Origin: an uncultured Prevotella sp.
Lineage (GTDB): Bacteria; Bacteroidota; Bacteroidia; Bacteroidales; Bacteroidaceae
Assembly: GCA_938028745.1 (NCBI GenBank)
Contig: CALIZL010000099.1
Coordinates: 1 to 7,713 of the forward strand
Direction of reading: 5' to 3'
DNA length: 7,713 bases
Part shown: positions 1 through 5,766 of the stretch, piece after piece
Layout: the number at the start of each line of letters is the position of its first letter
How positions within the stretch are numbered: position 1 is the first letter of the stretch
Notes under the pieces: model-generated
The model's database searches: none
What the model saw: only the letters and a program-made list of their open reading frames with translations
What the model was told of the DNA's origin: nothing
Made by a program: the position numbers and the translations under genes

Positions 1-361
1 ACTTTAATTGGTCCTCACTCGATAGTCCTATGTCTTGAAGGACATAGCAAAGGGGAAACTGCACCATATTTTTTCGGAAGTACTTTCTAAGCTTTTTCAC
101 CATTCTCTTTACTTGGGTTTCGGGAAAGTTGCCTCTACCATTCCACACACTTACCACATACCCAGCAGTATCAACGTTCAGCACAAGGAGAAAACGTTGA
201 CCATTATCCACCATTTTATGGACGAAGCTTGTATCAAAAACTTCGAGTATTACTTTTGCGAATATCCTGTTACTCCTATCAAAACAATCATCATCCATAG
301 TGATTTGTGCCGAACAGAATAGAGGCAGTAAGAAAAACATTGCTAAAATTTTTGTCTTCAT
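1..361 (-). CDS. Secreted hypothetical protein, third copy of the Rhs-array family (partial, 3' end outside window)
   Basis: The frame starts at the ATG complementary to 359-361 and stays open for 120 codons through the window edge, so the C-terminus is missing. I do not recognise the family. Residues 1-19 form a signal peptide (Lys-Thr-Lys, a hydrophobic core, then Cys-Ser-Ala before Gln), so the product should be exported. The mature part carries the family landmarks: an acidic stretch (MDDDC), EVFDTSF, VLNVDTAGYV, NGRGNFPETQV, and the block with MVQFPLCYVLQDIGL. It is a close paralogue of the gene at 3297-3851: bases 156-368 are identical to 3646-3858, while about 60-155 carry roughly 16 differences. 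It lacks the 24-bp internal duplication of that copy. A short Rhs scar lies just upstream on the coding strand. An immunity-like or orphan cassette role is inferred from context only. Confidence 0.85.
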   Translation of the reverse strand, partial: MKTKILAMFFLLPLFCSAQITMDDDCFDRSNRIFAKVILEVFDTSFVHKMVDNGQRFLLVLNVDTAGYVVSVWNGRGNFPETQVKRMVKKLRKYFRKNMVQFPLCYVLQDIGLSSEDQLK

Positions 362-442
362 ATTGTATTGTGCTATTTATTATATGTGTCTAATACTATT
401 TTCTGTAAAGAGTAAGGACTGACAGTGGTGTGTAGATGACAG

Positions 443-502
443 CGTGCGCAGGGATCATTCTGGAAGTCGCAGTCGATGTGAGTGATACCGCGTGTTATCA
501 TT
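443..502 (-). pseudogene. Rhs YD-repeat scar (about 20 codons)
   Basis: Directly after the stop of the gene at 503-1060, the minus strand can be read as ITRGITHIDCDFQNDPCAR. This matches the Rhs YD-repeat text TRDITPIDYDLHNNPLR seen at 2300-2370, at both protein and nucleotide level (ATCGACT.CGAC is shared). Recognisable similarity stops at about 443. It has no start codon or ribosome-binding site of its own and is too short to function. It shares a Tyr-to-Cys change (IDCD instead of IDYD) with the Rhs piece downstream of the gene at 3297-3851. That suggests the two gene-plus-scar units descend from one duplicated unit. Confidence 0.65.
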
Positions 503-1060
503 CTAATCGTCCTTTGCCTTAACCTTACTTATTTTCTTCTTAATCGGAATTTCCTGTTCGTATAGTTTCAACAACAAATAATCGAACTTTGAACCCTTAT
601 AGCCACGGTACTTATCAAATTCATAAGAAGTCAACAATTCTCCTGGAAAGTACACCATGGTGTATTTATTCTTAGTTTCGTGGAAATACGCTAATGCGTT
701 TTTTAGTTGTTCCTCATACGTAAGTCCATTATCCTCAAACGCATAGCAAATTGGAAACTGCACCGCATGCCGTTTAAAATATGCTCTAAGGCTATCCACC
801 ATTAAGCCAAGTTGCGGTTCAGGCATTTTTCCCCTACCCTTTTGAACACTTGTTACATAACCTAAACTGTCTACATTCAGCCACAGGCCAATGCTCTGCT
901 TAGAGTCTATCATATTTTGTATCTTATCCGAGCCGAAGACTTCCAGCATCACTCTCCCAAAGACTCTATAACTCCGAAAAATACAATCAAGATCAACAGC
1001 AACCTGTCCAAAGCATGGCAGACTGGCCCAAAGGAGAAATGCAACAATCTTTGTTCTCAT
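503..1060 (-). CDS. Secreted hypothetical protein, diverged paralogue in the Rhs array
   Basis: 185 codons from the ATG complementary to 1058-1060 to a TAG at 503-505. The function is unknown. Residues 1-18 form a signal peptide (MRTKI, hydrophobic core, CFG before Q), so export to the periplasm or beyond is expected. The remaining sequence aligns along its full length with the gene at 3297-3851. Shared landmarks are DxDCxxRSxR, EVFxS/T, LNVDxxGYVxxVxxGRG, a VQFPxCY motif, FPGxL, and near the end KGSxFDYLLL and IPIKKK. A basic C-terminal tail (ISKVKAKDD) follows IPIKKK and is missing from the 3297-3851 copy because of a one-base deletion there. The middle block LNVDxxGYV loosely resembles the TonB-C/cystatin-like strand pattern, but this is only an impression. 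The 104 bases upstream contain no Rhs sequence. A role as an orphan immunity or accessory protein of an Rhs toxin locus is inferred from position only. Confidence 0.85.
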   Translation of the reverse strand: MRTKIVAFLLWASLPCFGQVAVDLDCIFRSYRVFGRVMLEVFGSDKIQNMIDSKQSIGLWLNVDSLGYVTSVQKGRGKMPEPQLGLMVDSLRAYFKRHAVQFPICYAFEDNGLTYEEQLKNALAYFHETKNKYTMVYFPGELLTSYEFDKYRGYKGSKFDYLLLKLYEQEIPIKKKISKVKAKDD

Positions 1061-1164
1061 ATAGTTGATGTTTTATTTATAGGTGCTTAATTCTAGTTTT
1101 AAATTTCATGTTCTATTCCTTTCATCAATCATTCGCTAGTGCGTCGTATTTGGGAGCAGCCGTA

Positions 1165-2010
1165 TCAAAAGACAACAGAGTTTATCCAGTCATACTTCTC
1201 TATTCCTGGTTGTATACCATAAAAGCCCAAGCTGTTTCTTTCGAAAAGATACTCTTTCTTGTTGTCAACACCTTTATATATGTAATTTTTAGGTGTCACT
1301 TTAATGTCATAATGTTCAATGAGTCTTTTATCAAAACTCGCTTGCCCTCGTTGCTTCAACAAGATGTCTTTATGGTGGACAAACATCGTTTTCATTTTTA
1401 GTATTTCAGAAATGATATTCGTTTTATCGACGAAATCTTTCTCATGAAGAAGTACCATCAACACACAAGATTTAGGCGTCTTGATATAGAAAGTTTTAAA
1501 TCTGGTTTCTTCTATGTAAGTACAACAATATTCCAATATTGTATCATTACAAAATACCCTGTCGTATGTTCTTGCTGGCCAGTCTGGGCTGCTCTTTGTA
1601 ATAGGGCCATTAATCTTATACATTTCCAATTCTAGATGTTGATACCAAACATTCTCTTTCGTTCTAACGTAGTGTTTAGGGGAGGTTGGATCGTCTGATG
1701 GCACAACATCTATTCTGTTCGCCGTTCTCTTAACGTACACGAAAGGCTTGCGGAGTGGTTTACCCTCCCCTCTCATTTTGAATTCATTGAAAGTCTGGTA
1801 GCGTTGATAGCCTTTAAATGGGTCTGCCACCCCTTTGTTTTGTTTGTCTAGTTTTCCCTGTTTTACATCCTTAACACATGGGGTGAGAAAAATTCCCTCC
1901 GCAGCAATTAAGTTCATCACTGATGTGCACCATAGTGTTATTAGTGCAACAACCACAGTCTTTGCACATGTGGGGGACAGTATAGTTAAATTCTTGTTTG
2001 ACATAATCAT
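1165..2010 (-). CDS. Hypothetical secreted or membrane-anchored protein next to an Rhs/caspase-like fragment
   Basis: 281 codons from the ATG at 2010, or 279 from a second ATG two codons later. A purine-rich GAAAGGGA lies directly against the first ATG and 7 bases before the second, so the second may be the real start. Residues about 18-37 are a hydrophobic segment ending in Ala-Ala, which could be a long signal peptide or an N-terminal anchor. The rest is soluble, rich in Lys, Tyr and Phe, with several Cys (two adjacent near residue 161). No family is recognised. It starts 8 bases after the stop of the Rhs/caspase-like frame at 2019, a spacing typical of a toxin-immunity pair or a translationally coupled operon. 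I therefore infer, weakly, that it is the partner of that domain. It could also be an independent orphan cassette. Confidence 0.8.
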   Translation of the reverse strand: MIMSNKNLTILSPTCAKTVVVALITLWCTSVMNLIAAEGIFLTPCVKDVKQGKLDKQNKGVADPFKGYQRYQTFNEFKMRGEGKPLRKPFVYVKRTANRIDVVPSDDPTSPKHYVRTKENVWYQHLELEMYKINGPITKSSPDWPARTYDRVFCNDTILEYCCTYIEETRFKTFYIKTPKSCVLMVLLHEKDFVDKTNIISEILKMKTMFVHHKDILLKQRGQASFDKRLIEHYDIKVTPKNYIYKGVDNKKEYLFERNSLGFYGIQPGIEKYDWINSVVF

Positions 2011-2018
2011 TCCCTTTC

Positions 2019-2423
2019 TTATTTCATCTTAACACCTGAATATTGGTAATTTGGAAATCTTCCTTTTATAGACCCAACGTTACATGCACCTATAAAAACG
2101 AAATGTCCGCAAAGGCCTTCGCACAGACTAGAGAAATCCGTTTCTGGGGTAATAACATCTGTGCCGATGGAAAAGTTTGCGGGCCTATCAAGAGAGCCTC
2201 CACTCCCATGACTATTTAACGTATAGGTTTCTGTTGTATAATGTATGGCGCGGAGTTTCTCGCCTGCGGCCGAATAGACATATTTGGTTACGTTGCCGTT
2301 GGCAAACTGTATGCGCAGGGGGTTGTTGTGCAGGTCGTAGTCGATGGGGGTGATGTCGCGCGTGCCGCCCATCGTGAGCGAGCCATTGGCGTTATAGCGG
2401 ATGTCGTTTGTACTACGCTCACA
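2019..2423 (-). pseudogene. Rhs YD-repeat fragment fused to a short caspase-like (clan CD) segment
   Basis: The frame is open from just after a TGA at 2424-2426 to a TAA at 2019. It has no proper start; the first ATG is at 2372. The upstream part (YNANGSLTMGGTRDIT, DYDLHNNPLRIQFANGN, YVYSAAGEKLRAIHY) is a Bacteroidetes Rhs/YD-repeat segment, ends near 2230, and is GC-rich. The following 69 residues are unrelated to Rhs. Numbered from the ATG at 2372, they contain LNSHGSGGSL with His55-Gly56 and HFVFIGACNVGS with Cys97. A hydrophobic strand before His-Gly, about 40 residues of spacing and a hydrophobic strand before Ala-Cys-x-x-Gly form the usual dyad layout of clan CD peptidases (CHAT, DUF4347 and caspase-like). 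The strands normally preceding the His are absent and only 20 residues follow the Cys, so this is probably a truncated domain. The Rhs assignment is secure; the peptidase assignment is by motif only. Confidence 0.72.
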
Positions 2424-2450
2424 TCAGTATTCTTATTACAAGAAATATAA

Positions 2451-2927
2451 CTAGCTTGGCTCTAAGCTTTTAAGGGAATTTCCTATTCTACAATCCACAT
2501 AAGCAGCATTATCAAGGATGCAAACCTCAACATATCCAGCTGAAATGTAATAACTGCCTGACTTCATGTTCCTAACATAAAATCGATTATCGTACTTTTT
2601 TATTTGCTTAAACATGCCTTTATTCGTTACACTTAAAACCGCGCTATCATCAGTATAATAGATAGTGTCGTTATCGTCACCAACATCAGACATAATTAAC
2701 GTAACTCTAGTTGCATCATACTTCAGAACTTTCAGATCGAATTTATTCTCTCGCGCCACGCCTTGCCTTCTAACAACAATATATGCCTCCCTACTAAATG
2801 CAGGAGAGTAAATAGCTAATTCCCTATCCGTTTTAGGTATCTTGTAGACCCTTGTTTTTTGACATGAGTTCAAAACAGCAAAAGCCAGCATTAAGAGGAC
2901 AACATTAAACTTACATTTCATATTCAT
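2451..2927 (-). CDS. Small lipoprotein of unknown function inside the Rhs array
   Basis: 158 codons from the ATG complementary to 2925-2927 (or 156 from the ATG at 2921) to a TAG at 2451. Residues 1-22 are a lipoprotein signal: Lys, a hydrophobic stretch, then Leu-Asn-Ser-Cys with Cys22 as the likely lipidated residue. Anchoring in the inner or outer membrane is expected. The mature domain has a beta-rich look (alternating Val, Tyr and Ile; DDNDTIYYTDDSAVL; GSYYISAGYVEVCIL). I do not recognise a family. No stop separates it from the upstream Rhs piece, so a 279-codon read-through frame from 3290 exists. A signal peptide in the middle of such a fusion makes a separate start more likely. An immunity-lipoprotein role is plausible, since many immunity proteins of Bacteroidetes Rhs loci are exported, but this is inference. 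Confidence 0.75.
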   Translation of the reverse strand: MNMKCKFNVVLLMLAFAVLNSCQKTRVYKIPKTDRELAIYSPAFSREAYIVVRRQGVARENKFDLKVLKYDATRVTLIMSDVGDDNDTIYYTDDSAVLSVTNKGMFKQIKKYDNRFYVRNMKSGSYYISAGYVEVCILDNAAYVDCRIGNSLKSLEPS

Positions 2928-3290
2928 TCTATTTAGAATTAATGGACGTGGGTTCTTTCGTACTTGACCAAAAACGCCATAATACTTCTCGGCCAAAGGG
3001 TCTACCCTATCCCACATAGGCAGCAGCGGGGCGTATTGGCGTGCGCCGTAGTCGTAGGTGTTGAGGCCGTGAAGCTCGTCGAACTCCTTACCGTTGTACT
3101 TGTAGCGTTGTTGGCTTTCGTTGGTGCCAAGGGCATGGATGGGTGTGCCGAAAGGATAGTAGGCGTTTACCTGCTTCACCTCGCCCGTCTCTGAAACCAC
3201 CTCGCGAACGTTGCCCAGGTGGTCTCGGTGCAGGTCGCAGCCGATGTAGGTAATGTTGCGTGATATCATTCTAATCGTCCTTTGTCGCAT
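2928..3290 (-). pseudogene. Rhs core C-terminal fragment with internal deletion
   Basis: The minus strand reads a clear Rhs core end from about 3260 to 2979: RDHLGNVREVV, YYPFGTPIHAL, RYKYNGKEFDELHGLNTYD, YGARQYAPLLPMWDRVDPLAE and EKYY. This is the conserved closing segment that normally precedes a variable toxin tip. Two oddities show it is a relic. First, the segment before RDHLGN is RNITYIGCDLH, which belongs to an earlier YD repeat (compare TRDITPIDYDLH at 2300-2370), so the stretch between has been deleted near 3228. Second, after EKYY the frame leaves Rhs and runs into the signal peptide of the lipoprotein gene, with no toxin domain. There is no ribosome-binding site, and the first ATG at 3290 lies in the former tail of the preceding gene. 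The region is visibly more GC-rich than its neighbours. Confidence 0.85.
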
Positions 3291-3296
3291 CCTTAC

Positions 3297-3851
3297 TTAT
3301 TTTTTCTTAATCGGAATTTTCTGCCCGCTTATTCTCAGCAACAAATAGTCGAACTCTGAACCCTTAAAGCCTTTCCTTTTATCAGCTTCATAAGGAAAAA
3401 ACAAGCCTCCTGGGAAATTTGCACCGAATAGCCTCTCTTTCTTTTCGCTAAATATCTTACGTGCCAACTTTAATTGGTCCTCACTCGATAGTCCTATGTC
3501 TTGAAGGACATAGCAAAGGGGGAACTGTACCATATTAGTTTGGAAGTACTCTCTGAGCTTATCCGTCATTTCCTTTACTTGGGTTTCGGGAAAGTTGCCT
3601 CTACCATTACGCACACCTAGCACATACCCATTACGCACACCTAGCACATACCCAGCAGTATCAACGTTCAGCACAAGGAGAAAACGTTGACCATTATCCA
3701 CCATTTTATGGACGAAGCTTGTATCAAAAACTTCGAGTATTACTTTTGCGAATATCCTGTTACTCCTATCAAAACAATCATCATCCATAGTGATTTGTGC
3801 CGAACAGAATAGAGGCAGTAAGAAAAACATTGCTAAAATTTTTGTCTTCAT
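3297..3851 (-). CDS. Secreted hypothetical protein of the Rhs-array family, with internal duplication and shortened C-terminus
   Basis: 184 codons from the ATG complementary to 3849-3851. A longer frame begins at 3998, but the signal peptide and the identical start of the copy at 361 fix this start. Residues 1-19 are a signal peptide ending Cys-Ser-Ala. The mature part has the family landmarks DDDC, EVFDTSF, LNVDTAG, GRGNFPETQV, VQFPLCY, NFPGGLFF, KGSEFDYLLL and IPIKKK. Two differences mark this copy. A 24-bp tandem duplication gives GYVLGVRN twice in a row. One A is missing in the run after IPIK compared with the gene at 503-1060, so translation stops at IPIKKK and the tail (which would read ISKDATKDD) falls out of frame. 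The function is unknown; the position immediately before an Rhs relic suggests a cassette of a polymorphic-toxin locus. Confidence 0.85.
   Translation of the reverse strand: MKTKILAMFFLLPLFCSAQITMDDDCFDRSNRIFAKVILEVFDTSFVHKMVDNGQRFLLVLNVDTAGYVLGVRNGYVLGVRNGRGNFPETQVKEMTDKLREYFQTNMVQFPLCYVLQDIGLSSEDQLKLARKIFSEKKERLFGANFPGGLFFPYEADKRKGFKGSEFDYLLLRISGQKIPIKKK
3604..3654. repeat. 24-bp direct tandem duplication within the secreted-protein gene
   Basis: The unit ATTACGCACACCTAGCAC... occurs twice without a gap (3606-3629 and 3630-3653) and is flanked by a few extra matching bases. It is in frame and adds eight residues (GYVLGVRN repeated). The homologous copies at 1-361 and 503-1060 have only one unit, so this is a recent slippage or unequal-crossover event in this copy. 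Confidence 0.95.
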
Positions 3852-4314
3852 ATTGTATGTTTTATTTACCGAATCCGTCTTTACTCTTATAAATTGAGGG
3901 GCGTTGATTAGCTTTGTGTTGCGAAAAAATAAAGCAAGACAAACACACCTTTCATATACAAAGTACTGAACAAATTTACAATAAAATTTGAAGACCAATC
4001 CCTTTTTCTGGAGTAAAATTCGATTCTGTCTTGAAAAGTAAGCTGTTGTAGGGTATTCAGTGTATGCCCTACAAGTTGAAAACAGGCTGTCAATGACACA
4101 TATTTCCTGTATCTTCCTTCGTCACAAGGAGCGTGTTGCAGTGTAAAGCTGCGTATGGGCATTATTGCAAGCGGTAGAGGAATGGCTAGTAAGAAGCCTG
4201 GGGACTTAGTCTTGGAACGGCACAAGCCTTAAACTAAACACGTCTAAAATGGGCATGGCAGACAAACAAATTATCGGAACTTCAATGCCAAGTTGGCCAT
4301 AAATTGCTTGCCAT
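3852..4314. other. Intergenic region upstream of the Rhs-array genes
   Basis: 463 bases with no convincing gene. A minus-strand frame at 3908-4225 lacks recognisable domains and overlaps the AT-rich leader of the gene at 3851, so I do not call it. The stretch should hold the promoter for the minus-strand array, but I find no perfect Bacteroidetes -33/-7 pair. TTTG and TACTTTG lie close together near 3965-3985, with the wrong motif length. A strong hairpin at 4046-4074 and a weak 7-bp AT-rich inverted repeat (4298-4304 with 4313-4319) are the only structures seen. Confidence 0.5.
4046..4074. other. Hairpin, 11-bp stem with 7-base loop
   Basis: TTGTAGGGTAT at 4046-4056 pairs with ATGCCCTACAA at 4064-4074 (one G-T wobble in the RNA sense), leaving a loop of 7 bases. 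No T-run follows on either strand, so it is not a standard rho-independent terminator. It lies about 195 bases upstream of the start of the gene at 3851 on the minus strand and could be an RNA structure in a leader or an operator-like palindrome. Confidence 0.5.
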
Positions 4315-4566
4315 TTATGATATATGGTATGGACGACTTGCATTTCGACCTTCTACAACTTCGGCATCAATGGCTACTGTGTAGACCTTTGTAAGCGTTT
4401 CTCGCGGCAAAACATCATAACCGATGGCATTATACAAAACAACAGCTCCACCTGTTAGTTTCTCTTCGTATCGTTTCCATCCGCCGTTTGCTGTGTGGAA
4501 ATCAAGAACGCACTGCCCGCCAACAGAAACAGTTTGCGCGTATCGGTTTAGAAAGAACAGCCGCAT
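4315..4566 (-). CDS. Possible short or relic coding frame, hypothetical
   Basis: 83 codons from an ATG at 4566 to a TAA at 4315. No family is recognised and there is no signal peptide. The sequence looks more protein-like than random (VSVGGQCVLDFHTANGGWKR, then a hydrophobic-polar alternating part with YNAIGYDVLPRE and VYTVAIDAEVVEG) and codon use is not unusual. There is no clear translation signal and no conserved neighbour, and both flanks are repeat-rich. It could be the end of a decayed gene, a small genuine gene or chance. Confidence 0.28.
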   Translation of the reverse strand: MRLFFLNRYAQTVSVGGQCVLDFHTANGGWKRYEEKLTGGAVVLYNAIGYDVLPRETLTKVYTVAIDAEVVEGRNASRPYHIS

Positions 4567-5009
4567 GGTGATCTACCACTTTGCATGAATGCTTTCTAGT
4601 CTGATAGCCAATTGAACGCTTTCAATCTCCTTAATTCAGTTTTCAATAAGCAAATTGGATAATAGAATCTACATTCACATGTTTATATGCAGCATACTCT
4701 GGCTCGTAGAGGCAGGCAGGTTGGGGCTTATTGTGCAACTGGCTATTAACACGATATGAAATAATAACAATACCGAACGAATGGAATAAGCATCTAGTGA
4801 CATGACGCAAGAGACTTTTCTAACAAGGCGGAGTAAAGGTGGTTCTCACCCGCCACAAATCTAAGTCTATGCAGCCTTTACCTTTTATAACAGGCAGGGG
4901 AGACAAGAGAATACTTGTGGGACAAAGCTAATAGAAGTGCGTGAAAGCGTATTGGTTGGCTTCGTGAAAAAGATGTAGCGGTAAGAAGTTATGGGTAGCC
5001 ACGGCATTC
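4567..5009. other. Intergenic stretch without recognisable genes
   Basis: 443 bases read in six frames show only short frames broken by stops, no tRNA-like cloverleaf and no strong promoter pair. I see nothing functional here; it leads into the first copy of the ~200-bp inverted element. Confidence 0.5.
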
Positions 5010-5207
5010 AAGCCCAATCGCCCAATAGAGCATGAAAGGTCTATGCTTGCTTGTCGGCATCTTACCAGTGATATTCTTGAAGGCATGGTGGGCTACGTCA
5101 AAGAGAATGAGACAGGCATGATGCCGACAGGCAAACGAAAGATGGACAGGAAGGGATGAAAACAGCCTAGAAAATTTATTTGCGGTATAATGGCCGATTG
5201 AGGTTAA
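5010..5207 (+). repeat. ~200-bp MITE-like element, copy 1
   Basis: This copy has imperfect terminal inverted repeats (AAGCCCAATCGCCCAATAGA at 5010-5029; the other end is the complement of AACCTCAATCGGCCATTA at about 5190-5207). It also has an inner hairpin whose outer stem is 5051-5061 pairing with 5120-5130, extended inward with interior loops. Its core from about 5078 to 5158 aligns with the reverse complement of 6050-6135 (about 68 of 82 hand-aligned columns identical). Both ends also match those of copy 2, so this is one repeat family rather than two chance palindromes. An open frame on the plus strand (4969-5159) without a start codon spans the core. Its end (ILEG..GYV..., KRKMDRK) is partly kept in copy 2, so a decayed coding origin cannot be excluded. 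Confidence 0.7.
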
Positions 5208-5392
5208 AGGGGTTCGCGGATAAGATTTGCTCACTGCGAAGTTATATGATGTTGACGAAAGCACCGACAAGGCAATGTAACGTTTTGCGCACGAAATTTA
5301 ACATTATGGCTGCAATTTTTCCAGCCAATCCTCCATTCGCTCACATTTTTGCGAGTATTGCGCCAACTTGTTTGGGGCAAAACAGGACATGT

Positions 5393-5424
5393 ACAGAGGT
5401 GGATGAATATCCGCTTGCCTCTGT
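5393..5424. other. Bulged hairpin in the repeat region
   Basis: ACAGAGG at 5393-5399 pairs with CCTCTGT at 5418-5424, and GGAT at 5401-5404 with ATCC at 5409-5412 inside it. A TTTAAAT stretch follows on the plus strand. It could be a weak terminator or only part of the repeat landscape, since no gene ends just upstream. Confidence 0.3.
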
Positions 5425-5460
5425 TTAAATATACATTTTATGCGCCACACCACGCCTTTT

Positions 5461-5679
5461 GCAGCACAATTTGGGGTAAAAAGCACCAAAATGCAGGGTA
5501 AAATGCGGCAAAACACACTCCATTTAGCACCAAAACGCAATGTAAAATGCACCAAAACGCAATGCAAAATGCACCAAAACGCAAGGTAAAATGCACCAAA
5601 ACGCAAGGCAAAATGCACCAAAACGCAGAGTGAAATGCACCAAAACGCAGGGCGAATGCAATAATATGCAGTGTGCAAA
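5461..5679. repeat. 22-bp tandem repeat array, about 10 units
   Basis: Units of exactly 22 bp follow each other from 5461. The consensus is GCACCAAAACGCAAGGTAAA plus AT. The best-conserved units start at 5527, 5549, 5571, 5593 and 5615; the one at 5637 is 21 bp. Units at 5461, 5483, 5505 and 5658 are degenerate but keep the phase. Further decayed pieces may continue to about 5760. There are no unique spacers, so this is not CRISPR. Because 22 is not a multiple of 3, the array creates long but meaningless minus-strand frames with 22-residue periodicity. Confidence 0.93.
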
Positions 5680-5766
5680 GGAGCCAAAAGGTGCCTCAAC
5701 AGACTGAAACAGCATGCAAAATGGGGCAAAACGATGCTTTAACCACTGCCGTTTTGGTGCTAAATG
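5521..5766. repeat. 17-bp perfect inverted repeat enclosing the best-conserved repeat units
   Basis: CATTTAGCACCAAAACG at 5521-5537 is the exact reverse complement of CGTTTTGGTGCTAAATG at 5750-5766. The left arm overlaps the first well-conserved 22-bp unit; the right arm is an inverted unit-like sequence beyond the array. The arrangement recalls the tandem-repeat MITEs described in Porphyromonas gingivalis (BrickBuilt elements), which is an analogy and not a sequence match. Confidence 0.75.

Noticed and set aside
35..322. 95-codon plus-strand frame, with other plus-strand frames at 1108-1401, 1444-1635, 1835-2032, 2241-2450 and 2964-3194
   Set aside because: All are shadows on the opposite strand of the minus-strand genes or Rhs pieces, which have signal peptides or recognisable family motifs.
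3908..4225. 105-codon minus-strand frame
   Set aside because: No recognisable domain or export signal with a sensible start. It overlaps the leader of the gene at 3851 and a hairpin, and looks like open spacer.
4989..5270. 93-codon minus-strand frame over element copy 1
   Set aside because: It lies antisense across the inverted-repeat element and its hairpin. The match to the other copy covers DNA ends and stem rather than this frame.
5461..5679. CRISPR array
   Set aside because: The repeats are directly abutting with no unique spacers, and there is no cas gene.
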